64,000 bases of DNA from JAIBJN01 sp035762005 (GTDB taxonomy: Bacteria; Actinomycetota; Thermoleophilia; Gaiellales; Gaiellaceae): assembly GCA_035762005.1 (NCBI GenBank), contig DASTQA010000060.1:1-64000 (forward strand). The letters are read 5' to 3'. Below, piece after piece: positions 33,829 to 42,490 of the stretch (its first letter is position 1; each line of letters opens with the position of its first letter). The position numbers were made by a program, and so were the translations under genes. Below the pieces are notes generated by a model that had not been told where the DNA came from, did no database searches, and saw nothing but the letters and a program-made list of their open reading frames with translations.

Positions 33829-35023
33829 GTTCTCGGGGGCGGAGATGGAGCGCCGCTACCGCCTCGCGCGCGGCCTCATGCGCGAGCACGAGCTCTCGGC
33901 CCTCGTCGTCTTCGGCAACTCGGGGACGAACCGCGCGAACATGGCCAACCCGTTCTGGCTCTCGAACCACCTCGACCTCCACCACTGCTACCTCGTCGTC
34001 CCGCTCGACGAGGAGCAGGAGACGGCGCTCTACACCGGCCTCACGAACCACGTGCCGAACGCCCGCGAGGTGAGCGACGTGCCGATCGTCGAGTGGGGCG
34101 GCTACGCCCCCGCCGAGCGCGTGGCCGGGCGCCTGCGCGAGCTCGGGGTCACGGAGGGGCGCGCCGGCCTCGTCGGCGTGAACGCGACGTTCGCCATGGG
34201 CATGCCCTACGCCCACCACGCGCTCCTGCGCGAGGAGCTGCCGGGGCTCGAGCTCGTGGACGTGACGCTGCCGTACGCCCGCCTCCGCCTCGTCAAGTCG
34301 GAGGAGGAGGTCGGGTGGCTGCGCAAGGCCGCCGAGCTCACGGACCGCGCGATCGTCGCGCTCGCCGAGGGCGCGCGCCCGGGCATGAGCGACGTCGAGC
34401 TCGTCGCGCTCGCCGAGGCGGCCTACCGGCCCGAGGGGGGCATGCCGCGGATCATGTTCCTCCGCTCGATGGCGATGGCGGACCCGAACGGCTGCCTCCC
34501 CGCGCAGACCCCGTCCCACCGGCGCATCGCGGCCGGCGACGTGATCATCACGGAGTTCAGCGCCTCCTACTGGGGCTACACGGGGCAGATCCAGCGGCCC
34601 GTCTTCGTGCAGGCCGAGCCGACCGACGAGTGGCAGCGGCTGTTCGACGTCGCGCTCGCAGCCTACGACCGCATCGTCGACGTGCTGCGGGACGGGGCGA
34701 CAGAAGCCGACGTCATCCGCGCCGGCTCGATCGTCGGCGAGGCCGGCTACGCGATCTACGACGACCTCGTCCACGGCTACGGAGTCGACATCATGCCGCC
34801 CATCGTCGACCGCTCCTGCACGCGCTGGTGGCCGTGGGACGACAGGCGCCCCGCGCCCGCCGGACGGCGCTTCGAGGAGGGGATGGCGGTCGTCGTCCAG
34901 CCGAATCCGATCACCCCCGACGAGCGGATGGGACTCCAGCTCGGCCAGCTCACGATCGTGCGGTCGGACCGGGCCGAGTCGCTCCACTCCGTGCCCTTCG
35001 AGCCGCTGGTGGCCGCCTCGTGA
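33818..35023 (+). CDS. M24 pita-bread protein lacking metal ligands (creatinase-like)
   Basis: 401 residues from GTG 33818. Fold is clear (N-domain to about 160, then the pita-bread domain), but the ligand positions read Glu246 (TEFSASYWG), Gln257 (TGQIQRP), Gln361 (VVQPNP) and non-acidic residues in LQLGQLTIV; only His319 (LVHGYG) remains. Creatinase is a metal-independent M24 member that uses an equivalent His, so this protein may be an active C-N hydrolase of that kind instead of a dead paralogue. Coupled to the hydrolase before it and the Gfo/Idh gene after it. Confidence 0.75.
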   Translation: MWDRFSGAEMERRYRLARGLMREHELSALVVFGNSGTNRANMANPFWLSNHLDLHHCYLVVPLDEEQETALYTGLTNHVPNAREVSDVPIVEWGGYAPAERVAGRLRELGVTEGRAGLVGVNATFAMGMPYAHHALLREELPGLELVDVTLPYARLRLVKSEEEVGWLRKAAELTDRAIVALAEGARPGMSDVELVALAEAAYRPEGGMPRIMFLRSMAMADPNGCLPAQTPSHRRIAAGDVIITEFSASYWGYTGQIQRPVFVQAEPTDEWQRLFDVALAAYDRIVDVLRDGATEADVIRAGSIVGEAGYAIYDDLVHGYGVDIMPPIVDRSCTRWWPWDDRRPAPAGRRFEEGMAVVVQPNPITPDERMGLQLGQLTIVRSDRAESLHSVPFEPLVAAS

Positions 35024-36039
35024 AGCCGGTCGGCGTCGCGCTCGTCGGCACCGGCATGTGGGCCGGGCGGGTCGCCGCGGCGGTCGGGCGAGCCGGCTCA
35101 CTCGAGCTCGTGACCTGCTTCAGCCGGGACGCCGGCAAGCGAGCGGCCTTCGCGGCCGAGGCCGGGTGCGAGGCGGCGTCGTCCCTCGAGGCGGTGCTCG
35201 GCGACGCGCGGGTCGAGGCCGTGCTCCTCGTGACGCCGAACGCCGTCCACGCCGAGCAGGCCGTCGCCTGCGCGGAGCGGGGCAAGCACGTCTTCGTCGA
35301 GAAGCCGATCGCGGACACGCTCGCGGACGGGCGCGCGATCCGGGAGGCCTGCGACTCCGCCGGGGTCACGCTCCTCGTGGGGCACTGCTTCCGCCGGCTC
35401 GGCGCCGCGCGGGCGGTCGAGCGCCTCCTGCGCGAGGGCACGCTCGGGCGGGTCGTCCTCGCCGAGGCGAACTTCTCGCTCGCCGGGACGCTCCGGCCCG
35501 GCATGTGGCGCTACCACCGCGAGACGTGCCCGGGCGGGCCGCTCCTCCAGCTCGGCGTCCACCACGCGGACACGCTCCTGCACTGGCTCGGGCCGGCGGC
35601 GAGGGTGCAGGGCTCCTTCGCGCGCCTCGTCACCGACGCGGAGATCGACGACCTCGGCGTCGCGCTCGTCGAGCACGAGTCCGGCGCGCGCTCGACGATC
35701 GCGTCGAGCTACGTCTCGCCGAAGACCTTCTCCGCACGGGTCCTGGGGACGGAGGGCGTGCTCGACTACCTCACCGACATGTCCGTGTGGCCCCGGGCGG
35801 AGCTCGTGGACGGCGCGACCACCCTCCGGCTGACGACGGCGGACGGGACGAGCGACGTGCCGTTCGAGGAGCGGGACATGCTCGTTGAGGAGCTGGACGA
35901 GCTCGCCCGCTGCGTGCGCGGCGAGGCCGAGCCGGAGACCGGGGCGGACGCGGGCCTCGACGCGCTCGCGCTCGTGCTCGGGGCGATCGAGTCGCACGCG
36001 GGCGGCCGGGCCGTCTCCCTGGGAGCCCGCGTCGGCTGA
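35020..36039 (+). CDS. Gfo/Idh/MocA-family oxidoreductase
   Basis: 339 residues from GTG 35020 (GTGA overlap). Rossmann N-domain beginning VALVGTGMWAGRVAAAVG, the EKP motif (VFVEKPIADT) with its catalytic Lys, and GVHHADTLLHWLG with the conserved His pair. Family members oxidise sugars, inositols and small hydroxyacids with NAD(P). Role in this pathway not determined. Confidence 0.85.
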   Translation: MKPVGVALVGTGMWAGRVAAAVGRAGSLELVTCFSRDAGKRAAFAAEAGCEAASSLEAVLGDARVEAVLLVTPNAVHAEQAVACAERGKHVFVEKPIADTLADGRAIREACDSAGVTLLVGHCFRRLGAARAVERLLREGTLGRVVLAEANFSLAGTLRPGMWRYHRETCPGGPLLQLGVHHADTLLHWLGPAARVQGSFARLVTDAEIDDLGVALVEHESGARSTIASSYVSPKTFSARVLGTEGVLDYLTDMSVWPRAELVDGATTLRLTTADGTSDVPFEERDMLVEELDELARCVRGEAEPETGADAGLDALALVLGAIESHAGGRAVSLGARVG

Positions 36040-36040
36040 G

Positions 36041-38209
36041 TCCTGGATCGGCCGCCCCCTGCCGCGCCGTGAGGACGCCCGCTTCCTCCGCGGCGAGGCG
36101 ACCTACCTCGACGACATCGAGCTCCCCGGCCTCCTGGAGGTCGCCTTCGTCCGCAGCCCGTTCGCGCACGCCCGCGTCGGCGCGATCGACACGGCCGCCG
36201 CGAGCGCCGTGCCGGGCGTCGCCGCCGTCCTCACGGGGGCCGACCTGGAAGGCAGGGCGCGCCCGCTCCCCACCGGGAGCGTCGAGGACGGCGTCGTCGC
36301 CGACGCCGGCCACCCGGTCCTGGCGCGGGGGAAGGTGCGCTACGCCGGGGAGCCGGTGGCGATCGTCGTCGCTCGGAGCCGTGCCCTCGCCGAGGACGCG
36401 GCCGAGCTCGTCGAGGTCGAGTACGACCCGCTCGAGCCCGTGCTGGACCCGCGCACCGCGGGCGGGGCGCCGCTCCTCCACGACCACGTGCCCGGGAACG
36501 TCCTCGTCAGCTGGGCGAGGACGAGCGGGGACGTCGAGGGCGCGTTCTCGCGGGCGGACCGGGTCGTCGCCCAGTCGTTCCACATCCCGCGCCTCGTCGC
36601 CGCGCCGATCGAGGCGCGGGGAGCGATCGCCCGCCACGAGGTTCGGGAGGACGTCCTTACCGTCTGGTGCTCCGCGCAGGACCCGCACCGCCCGCTCGCC
36701 CAGCTCGGCGCCGCGCTCGACCGTGATCCCGACCGGCTGCGGGTCGTCGTGCCCGACGTGGGCGGCGCCTTCGGGAGCAAGGGGGCGGTTGGGGTCGAGG
36801 TGGCTGCCGTGGCCGCGGCCGCGGTCGAGCTCGGCCTCCCGCTTCGCTGGACGGAGGACCGGGCCGAGAACTTCCTCTCCGCCTACCAGGGCCGGGGCCT
36901 CGACGCCGACGTCGAGCTCGCGCTCGCGGTCGACGGCCGCATCCTCGGCCTTCGCGCCGTGCTCTACGCCGACCTCGGCGGCTACCTCTACCCCACGACC
37001 GCGGTCGCCCCGCACACCACCGCGATGCTCCTGACCGGCGCCTACGCGATCCCCGCGGCGGCCGTGCAGGTCATTGGCGCGGCGACGACGAAGGTGCCGA
37101 CGGGCCCCTACCGCGGCGCCGGCCGGCCCGAGGCCGCCTTCCTCGTCGAGCGCATGGTCGACCTCGCCGCGCGCGACCTCGGCCTCGAGCCGGTCGAGCT
37201 GCGGCGGCGCAACTTCGTCCCGCCGGAGGCGTTCCCGTACGAGACGCCCATGGGCTGGACGTACGACTCGGGAGACTTCGAGCGCTGCCTCGACACGGCG
37301 CTCGAGCTCGTCGGGCTGGACCGGTGGCGGGCGGAACGGGAGCGAGCGCGTGCCGAGGGCCGGCTCGTCGGCATCGGGATCGGCATGTACATCGAGCGGG
37401 CGGGCGGGCTCTGGGAGAGTGCCGAGGCGCGCCTCGAGCCGGACGGCCGGCTCCTCGTGCGGACGGGCTCCTCGCCGCACGGCCAGGGGCACGAGACGAC
37501 GTTCGCGCAGATCGCGGCCGAGGAGCTCGGGATCGACCCGGCCGCCGTCGAGGTCCGCTGGGGCGACTCGCTCGCCGGGCCGGCCGGGGTCGGGACGTTC
37601 GCGAGCCGCTCGGTCGCCATGGGCGGCTCCGCCCTGGTCGTCGCGCTGCGCGAGCTGAAGGAGAGGGCGGCCGGGGCGGGCGTCGGCGTCCTCGAGCTCG
37701 CCGCCTCCGAGGGCGGCCTCGAGGTCTCCGCGCGGTTCGGCTCGGGGCTCGTCTTCGCCTCGGGCGCCTACGTCGCCGTCGTCGAGGTCCGGCGCGCGAC
37801 CGGCCGGCTCGAGGTGCTTCACCTCGCCGCCGTCGACGACTCGGGGCGCATCGTCAACCCGCTCCTCGCCGAGGGCCAGGTGCTGGGCGCGACCGTCCAG
37901 GGGCTCGGGCAGTGCCTCGTCGAGGAGGCCGTCCACGACGAGGAGGGTCAGCTCACGACCGCGAACTTCGCCGACTACAGCCTGCTCACCGCCGCGGAGC
38001 TCCCGCCGATCGAGAGCCGCTTCGTCGAGACGCTCTCGCCGCTCAACCCCCTCGGCGCGAAGGGGATCGGCGAGGGAGGGGCGATCGCCACGCCGGCCGC
38101 GGTCGCGAACGCCGTCGCCGACGCCCTCGCCCCGATCGGCGTGCGCCACGTCGACCCGCCCTTCACCGAGCCGAAGCTCTGGCGGCTCCTGCGCGAGGCG
38201 GGAGCGTGA
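36041..38209 (+). CDS. Molybdenum hydroxylase large subunit (CoxL/XdhA-like)
   Basis: About 722 residues; no ATG, GTG or TTG exists between the previous stop (36039) and the first conserved motif IGRPLPRREDARFLRG, so the true start is uncertain (CTG 36059, ATC 36047 or a far-upstream TTG at 35885). Molybdopterin-binding motifs VGGAFGSKG, PYRGAGRPEAAF (about 355) and the catalytic Glu in GIGEGGAIATP (about 676) are intact. The active-site loop is YRGAGR, not the AYxCSFR of true CO dehydrogenase, so it is a hydroxylase of an aldehyde, purine or N-heterocycle. Works with the M and S subunits that follow. Confidence 0.85.
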   Translation, partial: SWIGRPLPRREDARFLRGEATYLDDIELPGLLEVAFVRSPFAHARVGAIDTAAASAVPGVAAVLTGADLEGRARPLPTGSVEDGVVADAGHPVLARGKVRYAGEPVAIVVARSRALAEDAAELVEVEYDPLEPVLDPRTAGGAPLLHDHVPGNVLVSWARTSGDVEGAFSRADRVVAQSFHIPRLVAAPIEARGAIARHEVREDVLTVWCSAQDPHRPLAQLGAALDRDPDRLRVVVPDVGGAFGSKGAVGVEVAAVAAAAVELGLPLRWTEDRAENFLSAYQGRGLDADVELALAVDGRILGLRAVLYADLGGYLYPTTAVAPHTTAMLLTGAYAIPAAAVQVIGAATTKVPTGPYRGAGRPEAAFLVERMVDLAARDLGLEPVELRRRNFVPPEAFPYETPMGWTYDSGDFERCLDTALELVGLDRWRAERERARAEGRLVGIGIGMYIERAGGLWESAEARLEPDGRLLVRTGSSPHGQGHETTFAQIAAEELGIDPAAVEVRWGDSLAGPAGVGTFASRSVAMGGSALVVALRELKERAAGAGVGVLELAASEGGLEVSARFGSGLVFASGAYVAVVEVRRATGRLEVLHLAAVDDSGRIVNPLLAEGQVLGATVQGLGQCLVEEAVHDEEGQLTTANFADYSLLTAAELPPIESRFVETLSPLNPLGAKGIGEGGAIATPAAVANAVADALAPIGVRHVDPPFTEPKLWRLLREAGA

Positions 38210-39063
38210 AGCCGGCGCCCTTCGCGTACGACGCGCCCGGAACGCTCGCCGAGGCGCTCGCGCTCCTCGCGGCCGAGGGCGAGGACGTGAAGCCGCTCGC
38301 CGGCGGGCAGAGCCTCGTCCCGCTCCTCAACTTCCGCCTGGCGCGGCCCGACCGGCTCGTCGACCTGAACCGCGTCGAGGAGCTCGCCTACCTGCGCCGC
38401 GACGGCGACGTCCTGCGGATCGGGGCGCTCGCGCGGACGCGCGCGCTCGAGCGCTCGCCGGACGTCGCTGCCGGCTGGCCGCTCCTCGCCGACGCGGCGC
38501 GGCTCGTCGGCCACCCGCAGATCCGCGCGCGCGGGACGGTCTGCGGCTCGGTCGCGCACGCGGATCCCGCCGCCGAGCTGCCGGCGGCGCTCGCCGCGCT
38601 CGACGCGCGCTTCCACGTGCGCTCCGCGCGCGGAGCGCGCACGCTCTCGTCGAGGGAGCTCTTCGTCTCCTACTTCACGACGGCGCTCGAGCCGGACGAG
38701 CTGCTCGTCGAGATCGAGGTGCCGTCCCTGCCGCCGCGCACGGGCGCCGCGTTCGTCGAGCACGCGCGGACGCACGGTGACTTCGCCCTCGGCGGCGCCG
38801 CGGCGGTGGTCTCGCTGGACGGGTCCGGTCTCTGCGAGCAGGCGCGCCTGGCGCTCGTGGCCGCCGGCGCTGTGCCGCTGCGAGCCGCCGACGCCGAGCG
38901 CCTGCTCGCCGGCTCGCGCCCGGACGCGCGCGCCGTCGAGGCGGCCGCGGATGCCGCCGTCCGCGGCCTCCACCTCGGCGGTGAGGACGCCTGGCGACGC
39001 GCGCTCCTCCGGGAGACGGCCCGGCAGGCGCTCGAGAGGGCGGCGGCGAGGTCGGCGGCGTGA
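38206..39063 (+). CDS. Molybdenum hydroxylase FAD subunit (CoxM-like)
   Basis: 285 residues from GTG 38206. FAD_binding_5 domain with LAGGQSLVPLLNFRLARP and the second FAD motif GTVCGSVAHADPAAELP; CO dehydrogenase-type C-terminal domain after residue 175. Passes electrons from the molybdenum site through the iron-sulfur subunit to NAD or another acceptor. GTGA overlaps on both sides hold the L-M-S order together. Confidence 0.9.
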   Translation: MKPAPFAYDAPGTLAEALALLAAEGEDVKPLAGGQSLVPLLNFRLARPDRLVDLNRVEELAYLRRDGDVLRIGALARTRALERSPDVAAGWPLLADAARLVGHPQIRARGTVCGSVAHADPAAELPAALAALDARFHVRSARGARTLSSRELFVSYFTTALEPDELLVEIEVPSLPPRTGAAFVEHARTHGDFALGGAAAVVSLDGSGLCEQARLALVAAGAVPLRAADAERLLAGSRPDARAVEAAADAAVRGLHLGGEDAWRRALLRETARQALERAAARSAA

Positions 39064-39542
39064 CGAGCCGGATCGCCGTGGAGCTCAACGGCCGCCTCTA
39101 CGAGGGCGACGTCGAGCCGCGGACGCTCCTCTCGGACTTCATCCGCCACGGCGCCGGCCTCACCGGCACGCACGTCGGCTGCGAGCACGGGGTCTGCGGC
39201 GCCTGCACGGTCCAGCTCGAGGGCGAGCCGGTGCGCTCCTGCCTCATGCTGGCCGTCCAGGCCGACGGCCGCTCGCTCCGGACGGTGGAGGGGCTCGCGC
39301 CCGCGGGCGGGCTCCACCCGATCCAGGCGGCGTTCCAGGAGCGGCACGCGCTCCAGTGCGGCTTCTGCACCCCGGGCTTCCTCCTCAGCATCGAGGCGTT
39401 CCTCCGCGAGCGGCCCGACCCCGGCGCGGCGGAGATCCGCGAGGCGCTCGCGGGCAACCTCTGCCGCTGCACGGGCTACCGGGCGATCGTCGAGGCGGTC
39501 GAGCTCGCCGCCGAGCGCCTGCGCGCCGGCCGCGGGGCCTAG
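39060..39542 (+). CDS. Molybdenum hydroxylase iron-sulfur subunit (CoxS-like)
   Basis: 160 residues. Plant-type [2Fe-2S] site CEHGVCGACT with a fourth Cys in RSCL, and the C-terminal [2Fe-2S] domain with CGFC and CRC. No twin-arginine signal, so the L-M-S complex is cytoplasmic. Last gene of the second operon; its end overlaps the convergent cupin gene by four bases. No molybdopterin insertion gene (XdhC/CoxF) is seen nearby. Confidence 0.92.
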   Translation: MTSRIAVELNGRLYEGDVEPRTLLSDFIRHGAGLTGTHVGCEHGVCGACTVQLEGEPVRSCLMLAVQADGRSLRTVEGLAPAGGLHPIQAAFQERHALQCGFCTPGFLLSIEAFLRERPDPGAAEIREALAGNLCRCTGYRAIVEAVELAAERLRAGRGA

Positions 39543-39940
39543 TCGGCGAACGGCTCGACTTCGTAGCCGGCGGCTTCGAGGGAGCCCGCGCCCGCCCAGC
39601 CCCAGATGAGCTCGACGTCCGCCTCGCCCGTGTTGTCGAAGCCGTGCCAGTCGCCGGCGGGGGTGAAGATGACGTCGCCGGCGGCGGCCGGCTCCATGCC
39701 CTCGTTCGTGTGCACGAGGCCGCTGCCCGAGAGGACGAGGAGGAACTCGTCGCACGCGAGGTGACGGTGGCGGTCGTGCTTCGCGCCCGGCGGGAGGACG
39801 GTGCGCCCGAAGACGAGGCGCTTCGAGCCGGCCGAGGCCTCGTCGACGAGGAACTGCACCCGCATGTCGACCCAGCCCTCGTCCTCGCGCAGGCCCTCGG
39901 CGAGGGGGACGTCGGCAACCCGCGTGCGGTACCGGGGCAT
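39539..39940 (-). CDS. Cupin-domain protein
   Basis: 133 residues. Motif 1 PPGAKHDRHRHLACDEFLLVLSGSG and motif 2 GDWHGFDNTG give a three-His/one-Glu metal site. It begins at the base after the stop of the 3-hydroxyisobutyrate-dehydrogenase homologue, ending a pckA-dehydrogenase-cupin unit. Probably an enzyme or sensor tied to the same catabolism. Confidence 0.8.
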   Translation of the reverse strand: MPRYRTRVADVPLAEGLREDEGWVDMRVQFLVDEASAGSKRLVFGRTVLPPGAKHDRHRHLACDEFLLVLSGSGLVHTNEGMEPAAAGDVIFTPAGDWHGFDNTGEADVELIWGWAGAGSLEAAGYEVEPFAD

Positions 39941-40870
39941 CTAGGGCCCGGGCTCCCGCATCCCGGCGAGGCCGTTCAGCGCCCGGAAGACCTCGTAGAC
40001 GACGGCGAAGTCGTACTGCTCGAGGCCCATCCCGCGCGCGGCCGTGAGGAGCTCGTTCGCCGCCGTGGAGGTGGGGAGGGGCGTGGCGAGCCGCTTCCCG
40101 GTCGCGAGGCCGAGCGTCATGTCCTTCTGCTGGAGGTTGACGTTCGACCAGGCCTCGGCCGGCATGTTGCCCTCGAGGACGAACGGGCCCCGGTACCGGA
40201 GCATCGGCGAGGAGACGACGCTCTGGAGCAGCGCCTCGACCGCGACCTCGCGCCTGACGCCGCCCTTCTCGGCCATGGCGACGTTCTCGCAGAAGGCGAC
40301 CATCTCCGCGACGAGCGTGTTGTTGATGGCGAGCTTGACGAGCAGCGCCTGCCCGTTCTCGCCGATGTGCATCACCTTCGGCCCGATGTCGAGGAGGACG
40401 GGCCGGACGCGCTCGTAGGCGGCCGCGTCCCCGCCGACCATGATCGCGAGCTGCCCGGCGTCGAGCGTCGCGATGCTCCCCGAGACGGGGGCGTCGAGCA
40501 TGAAGCCGCCCCGGGCCGCGTAGCCTTCCGCGAGCCGCGCGCTCACGGCGGGGTCGATCGTGCTCATCTCGACGAGGATCCCGCCGGGGGGGATGCCGAG
40601 GAGCAGCCCGTGCTCGCCCTCGACGACGGCCTCGACCGCGGCGGTGTCCGTCACCATGGAGAAGACGACGTCCGCGGCCCGGGCGACGTCGGCGGGCGAG
40701 CCCTCGACGACGAGACCGGCCTCGGCGAGCTCGTCCGCCTTCTCCCGGGTGCGGTTCCACCCGTGGACAGCGTGACCCGCGGCGAGGAGGCGGCGCGCGA
40801 TCCGGCTCCCCATGGAGCCGAGACCGACGAAGCCGACCGTCGAGCCCGGGCTAGCCGACCGCGTCGACAA
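39941..40870 (-). CDS. 3-hydroxyisobutyrate dehydrogenase-family oxidoreductase (paralogue)
   Basis: 309 residues from TTG 40870, which lies inside the last codons of pckA (20-base overlap). Motifs GFVGLGSMGSRIARRLLAAGH, DAPVSGS and the catalytic Lys in LLVKLAINNTL. It is highly similar throughout to the protein at 14571-15461 (for example the shared MLxYRGPFVLE and Q-K-D-M blocks), so the two arose by duplication within this region. The two copies bracket the catabolic cluster. Confidence 0.85.
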   Translation of the reverse strand: MSTRSASPGSTVGFVGLGSMGSRIARRLLAAGHAVHGWNRTREKADELAEAGLVVEGSPADVARAADVVFSMVTDTAAVEAVVEGEHGLLLGIPPGGILVEMSTIDPAVSARLAEGYAARGGFMLDAPVSGSIATLDAGQLAIMVGGDAAAYERVRPVLLDIGPKVMHIGENGQALLVKLAINNTLVAEMVAFCENVAMAEKGGVRREVAVEALLQSVVSSPMLRYRGPFVLEGNMPAEAWSNVNLQQKDMTLGLATGKRLATPLPTSTAANELLTAARGMGLEQYDFAVVYEVFRALNGLAGMREPGP

Positions 40871-42395
40871 TGCCGGCGCTGAGGCTCTCGAAGCCGCTCA
40901 GGAACTCGCGCCGCTCGCCGCGCAGGCGCTCGGTCTGCCGCTCGTACTCGTCCTTCCGCCCCTGCGACTCGTAGAGCTCGCGCGGGCGCAGCACGGCCTC
41001 GTCCGCGGCTTCGATCCCGGGCACGTGGCGGGCGATGCGGTAGCCGAAGTCAGGGTCGTCCTGCCACTCGATCGTGCCCTCCGCGATCCCCTTGACGATC
41101 GCGGACGAGTGCGCGATCCGGACCTTCCGCGAGCGCTCGTCCGAGGCGGCGCCGCCGACGGTGCCCGTGTTCATGAGGTAGACCTCGAGCGGGTTCTCCC
41201 CGAGGAGCTCGAGGAAGCGGTTGCCCTGGAGGTCGTGCGGGAGCGGGAAGAAGGGGTTCGTTCCCGGCACGCGGAGGAACTTGCCCTCCTCGGCGGCGCC
41301 CCCGGCCGCCGTCCCGGTCGTCTCCCCGAGCATGAAGAAGGCGGCCGCCTGCGGCCCCTCGAGCTTGGCGACGGCCGGGATGATGCCCCCGTTCCGGTTC
41401 AGGATGAGGAGGAAGTGGGCCTCGTCGATCGGACGCTCCGCCGCCGACTCGATCACCTCGAACGGGAACGTCGCGCGCCCGTTCTTCGTGTAGCTCTCGT
41501 CGTAGAAGTCCACCTCGTCGCCCGTCTGCGACACGTTCTCGAGGTACGAGCGAGGCTGCGTGACTGCGCCGTGGATCGCGGGCTCGTCCTCCGGGTTGAG
41601 CGCGAACGTCTTGGCGAAGCACCCGTTCTCCGTCGCGTAGACGCTGCCGTCCGGCATCCACGCGACGAAGTCGTCCTGGACCGGAAGCGAGCCGTTCTGG
41701 CGGGTGAACGTCGTCGTCGTCTTGCCCGTGCCGGAAAGCCCGACGATCATGGCGACGCGCTCGCCGCGCGCGGTGGGGATCACCTTGCAGCCCGCATGGA
41801 GCGGGATGCCGCCCCGGTCGTAGACGAGCTTGTTCCACATGCGGAGGATCCCCTTCTTCGACTCGCCGAAGTAGTCGGAGTTGAGGACGCGGTTCACGCC
41901 CTGCTCGAGGTCGACGAGGATGAGGCGGTCCTCCGGCCAGCCGGGCGCCTCGAGGTTCGGCGTGTACACGACCGTCAGCTCCGGCTCGAAGCTCTCCGGG
42001 TCGTCGACCGAAAACCAGAGCTGCTGCTGCATGCCGGCGATGTTGGCGTTCGCGGCCTCGATGTAGAGGCGCACCGGCACCCGGAACTCGGGCTGCGCGC
42101 CCAGGTAGCCGTCGAGGACGATCATCTCCTGCTCGGCGATGTACGCGTCCTGCTGCTCGGCCCACTGGGCCGCGTGCTCGCGGGAGACCGTGTTCTCGAG
42201 GCCCGGGTCCGGATGGTCGGTGACGATGAACGTCGACGGGGTCGAGCGGGCGAGGACGCGGGTCTGGACGTTGACGTTGCCGTACTTCGTCCACTGGGCC
42301 GTCGGCATCGTCGCGGCGAGCTGCTGGAGCTCCTCGGGGCTCGGGTTCACGAGCGAGCGGGCCGCCTGCGGCAGGCGGAAGGCCATCTTCGCCAT
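40851..42395 (-). CDS. pckA: Phosphoenolpyruvate carboxykinase (ATP)
   Basis: 514 residues. ATP-type PEPCK: GLSGTGKTTT kinase-1a loop, PVQDDFVAWMPDGSVYATENGCFAKT, RNGGIIPAVAKLEG and the C-terminal Arg block. Converts oxaloacetate to PEP for gluconeogenesis, which fits growth on the acids released by the adjacent catabolic genes. A TAAGAT -10 lies six bases upstream of the ATG (leaderless). The downstream dehydrogenase starts within its 3' end. Confidence 0.93.
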   Translation of the reverse strand: MAKMAFRLPQAARSLVNPSPEELQQLAATMPTAQWTKYGNVNVQTRVLARSTPSTFIVTDHPDPGLENTVSREHAAQWAEQQDAYIAEQEMIVLDGYLGAQPEFRVPVRLYIEAANANIAGMQQQLWFSVDDPESFEPELTVVYTPNLEAPGWPEDRLILVDLEQGVNRVLNSDYFGESKKGILRMWNKLVYDRGGIPLHAGCKVIPTARGERVAMIVGLSGTGKTTTTFTRQNGSLPVQDDFVAWMPDGSVYATENGCFAKTFALNPEDEPAIHGAVTQPRSYLENVSQTGDEVDFYDESYTKNGRATFPFEVIESAAERPIDEAHFLLILNRNGGIIPAVAKLEGPQAAAFFMLGETTGTAAGGAAEEGKFLRVPGTNPFFPLPHDLQGNRFLELLGENPLEVYLMNTGTVGGAASDERSRKVRIAHSSAIVKGIAEGTIEWQDDPDFGYRIARHVPGIEAADEAVLRPRELYESQGRKDEYERQTERLRGERREFLSGFESLSAGIVDAVG

Positions 42396-42401
42396 CCCGG
42401 C

Positions 42402-42407
42402 ATCTTA
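42402..42407 (-). promoter_or_regulatory. -10 hexamer TAAGAT of the pckA promoter
   Basis: TAAGAT on the minus strand, then GCCGGG, then the pckA ATG at 42395: the six-base spacing of a leaderless transcript. Confidence 0.5.
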
Positions 42408-42490
42408 CCGGGGTGCGGCCGCCGCTCGGCCGCGAGAGACGCGCGGCGGATTGCGCGGAGCGCCGGAAGCCGGTAGGAAGAGAGGAGGTC

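Noticed and set aside
36041..39542. Aerobic CO dehydrogenase
   Set aside because: The large subunit has the YRGAGR loop, not the AYxCSFR motif of genuine CO dehydrogenase, and no Cox accessory genes are present.
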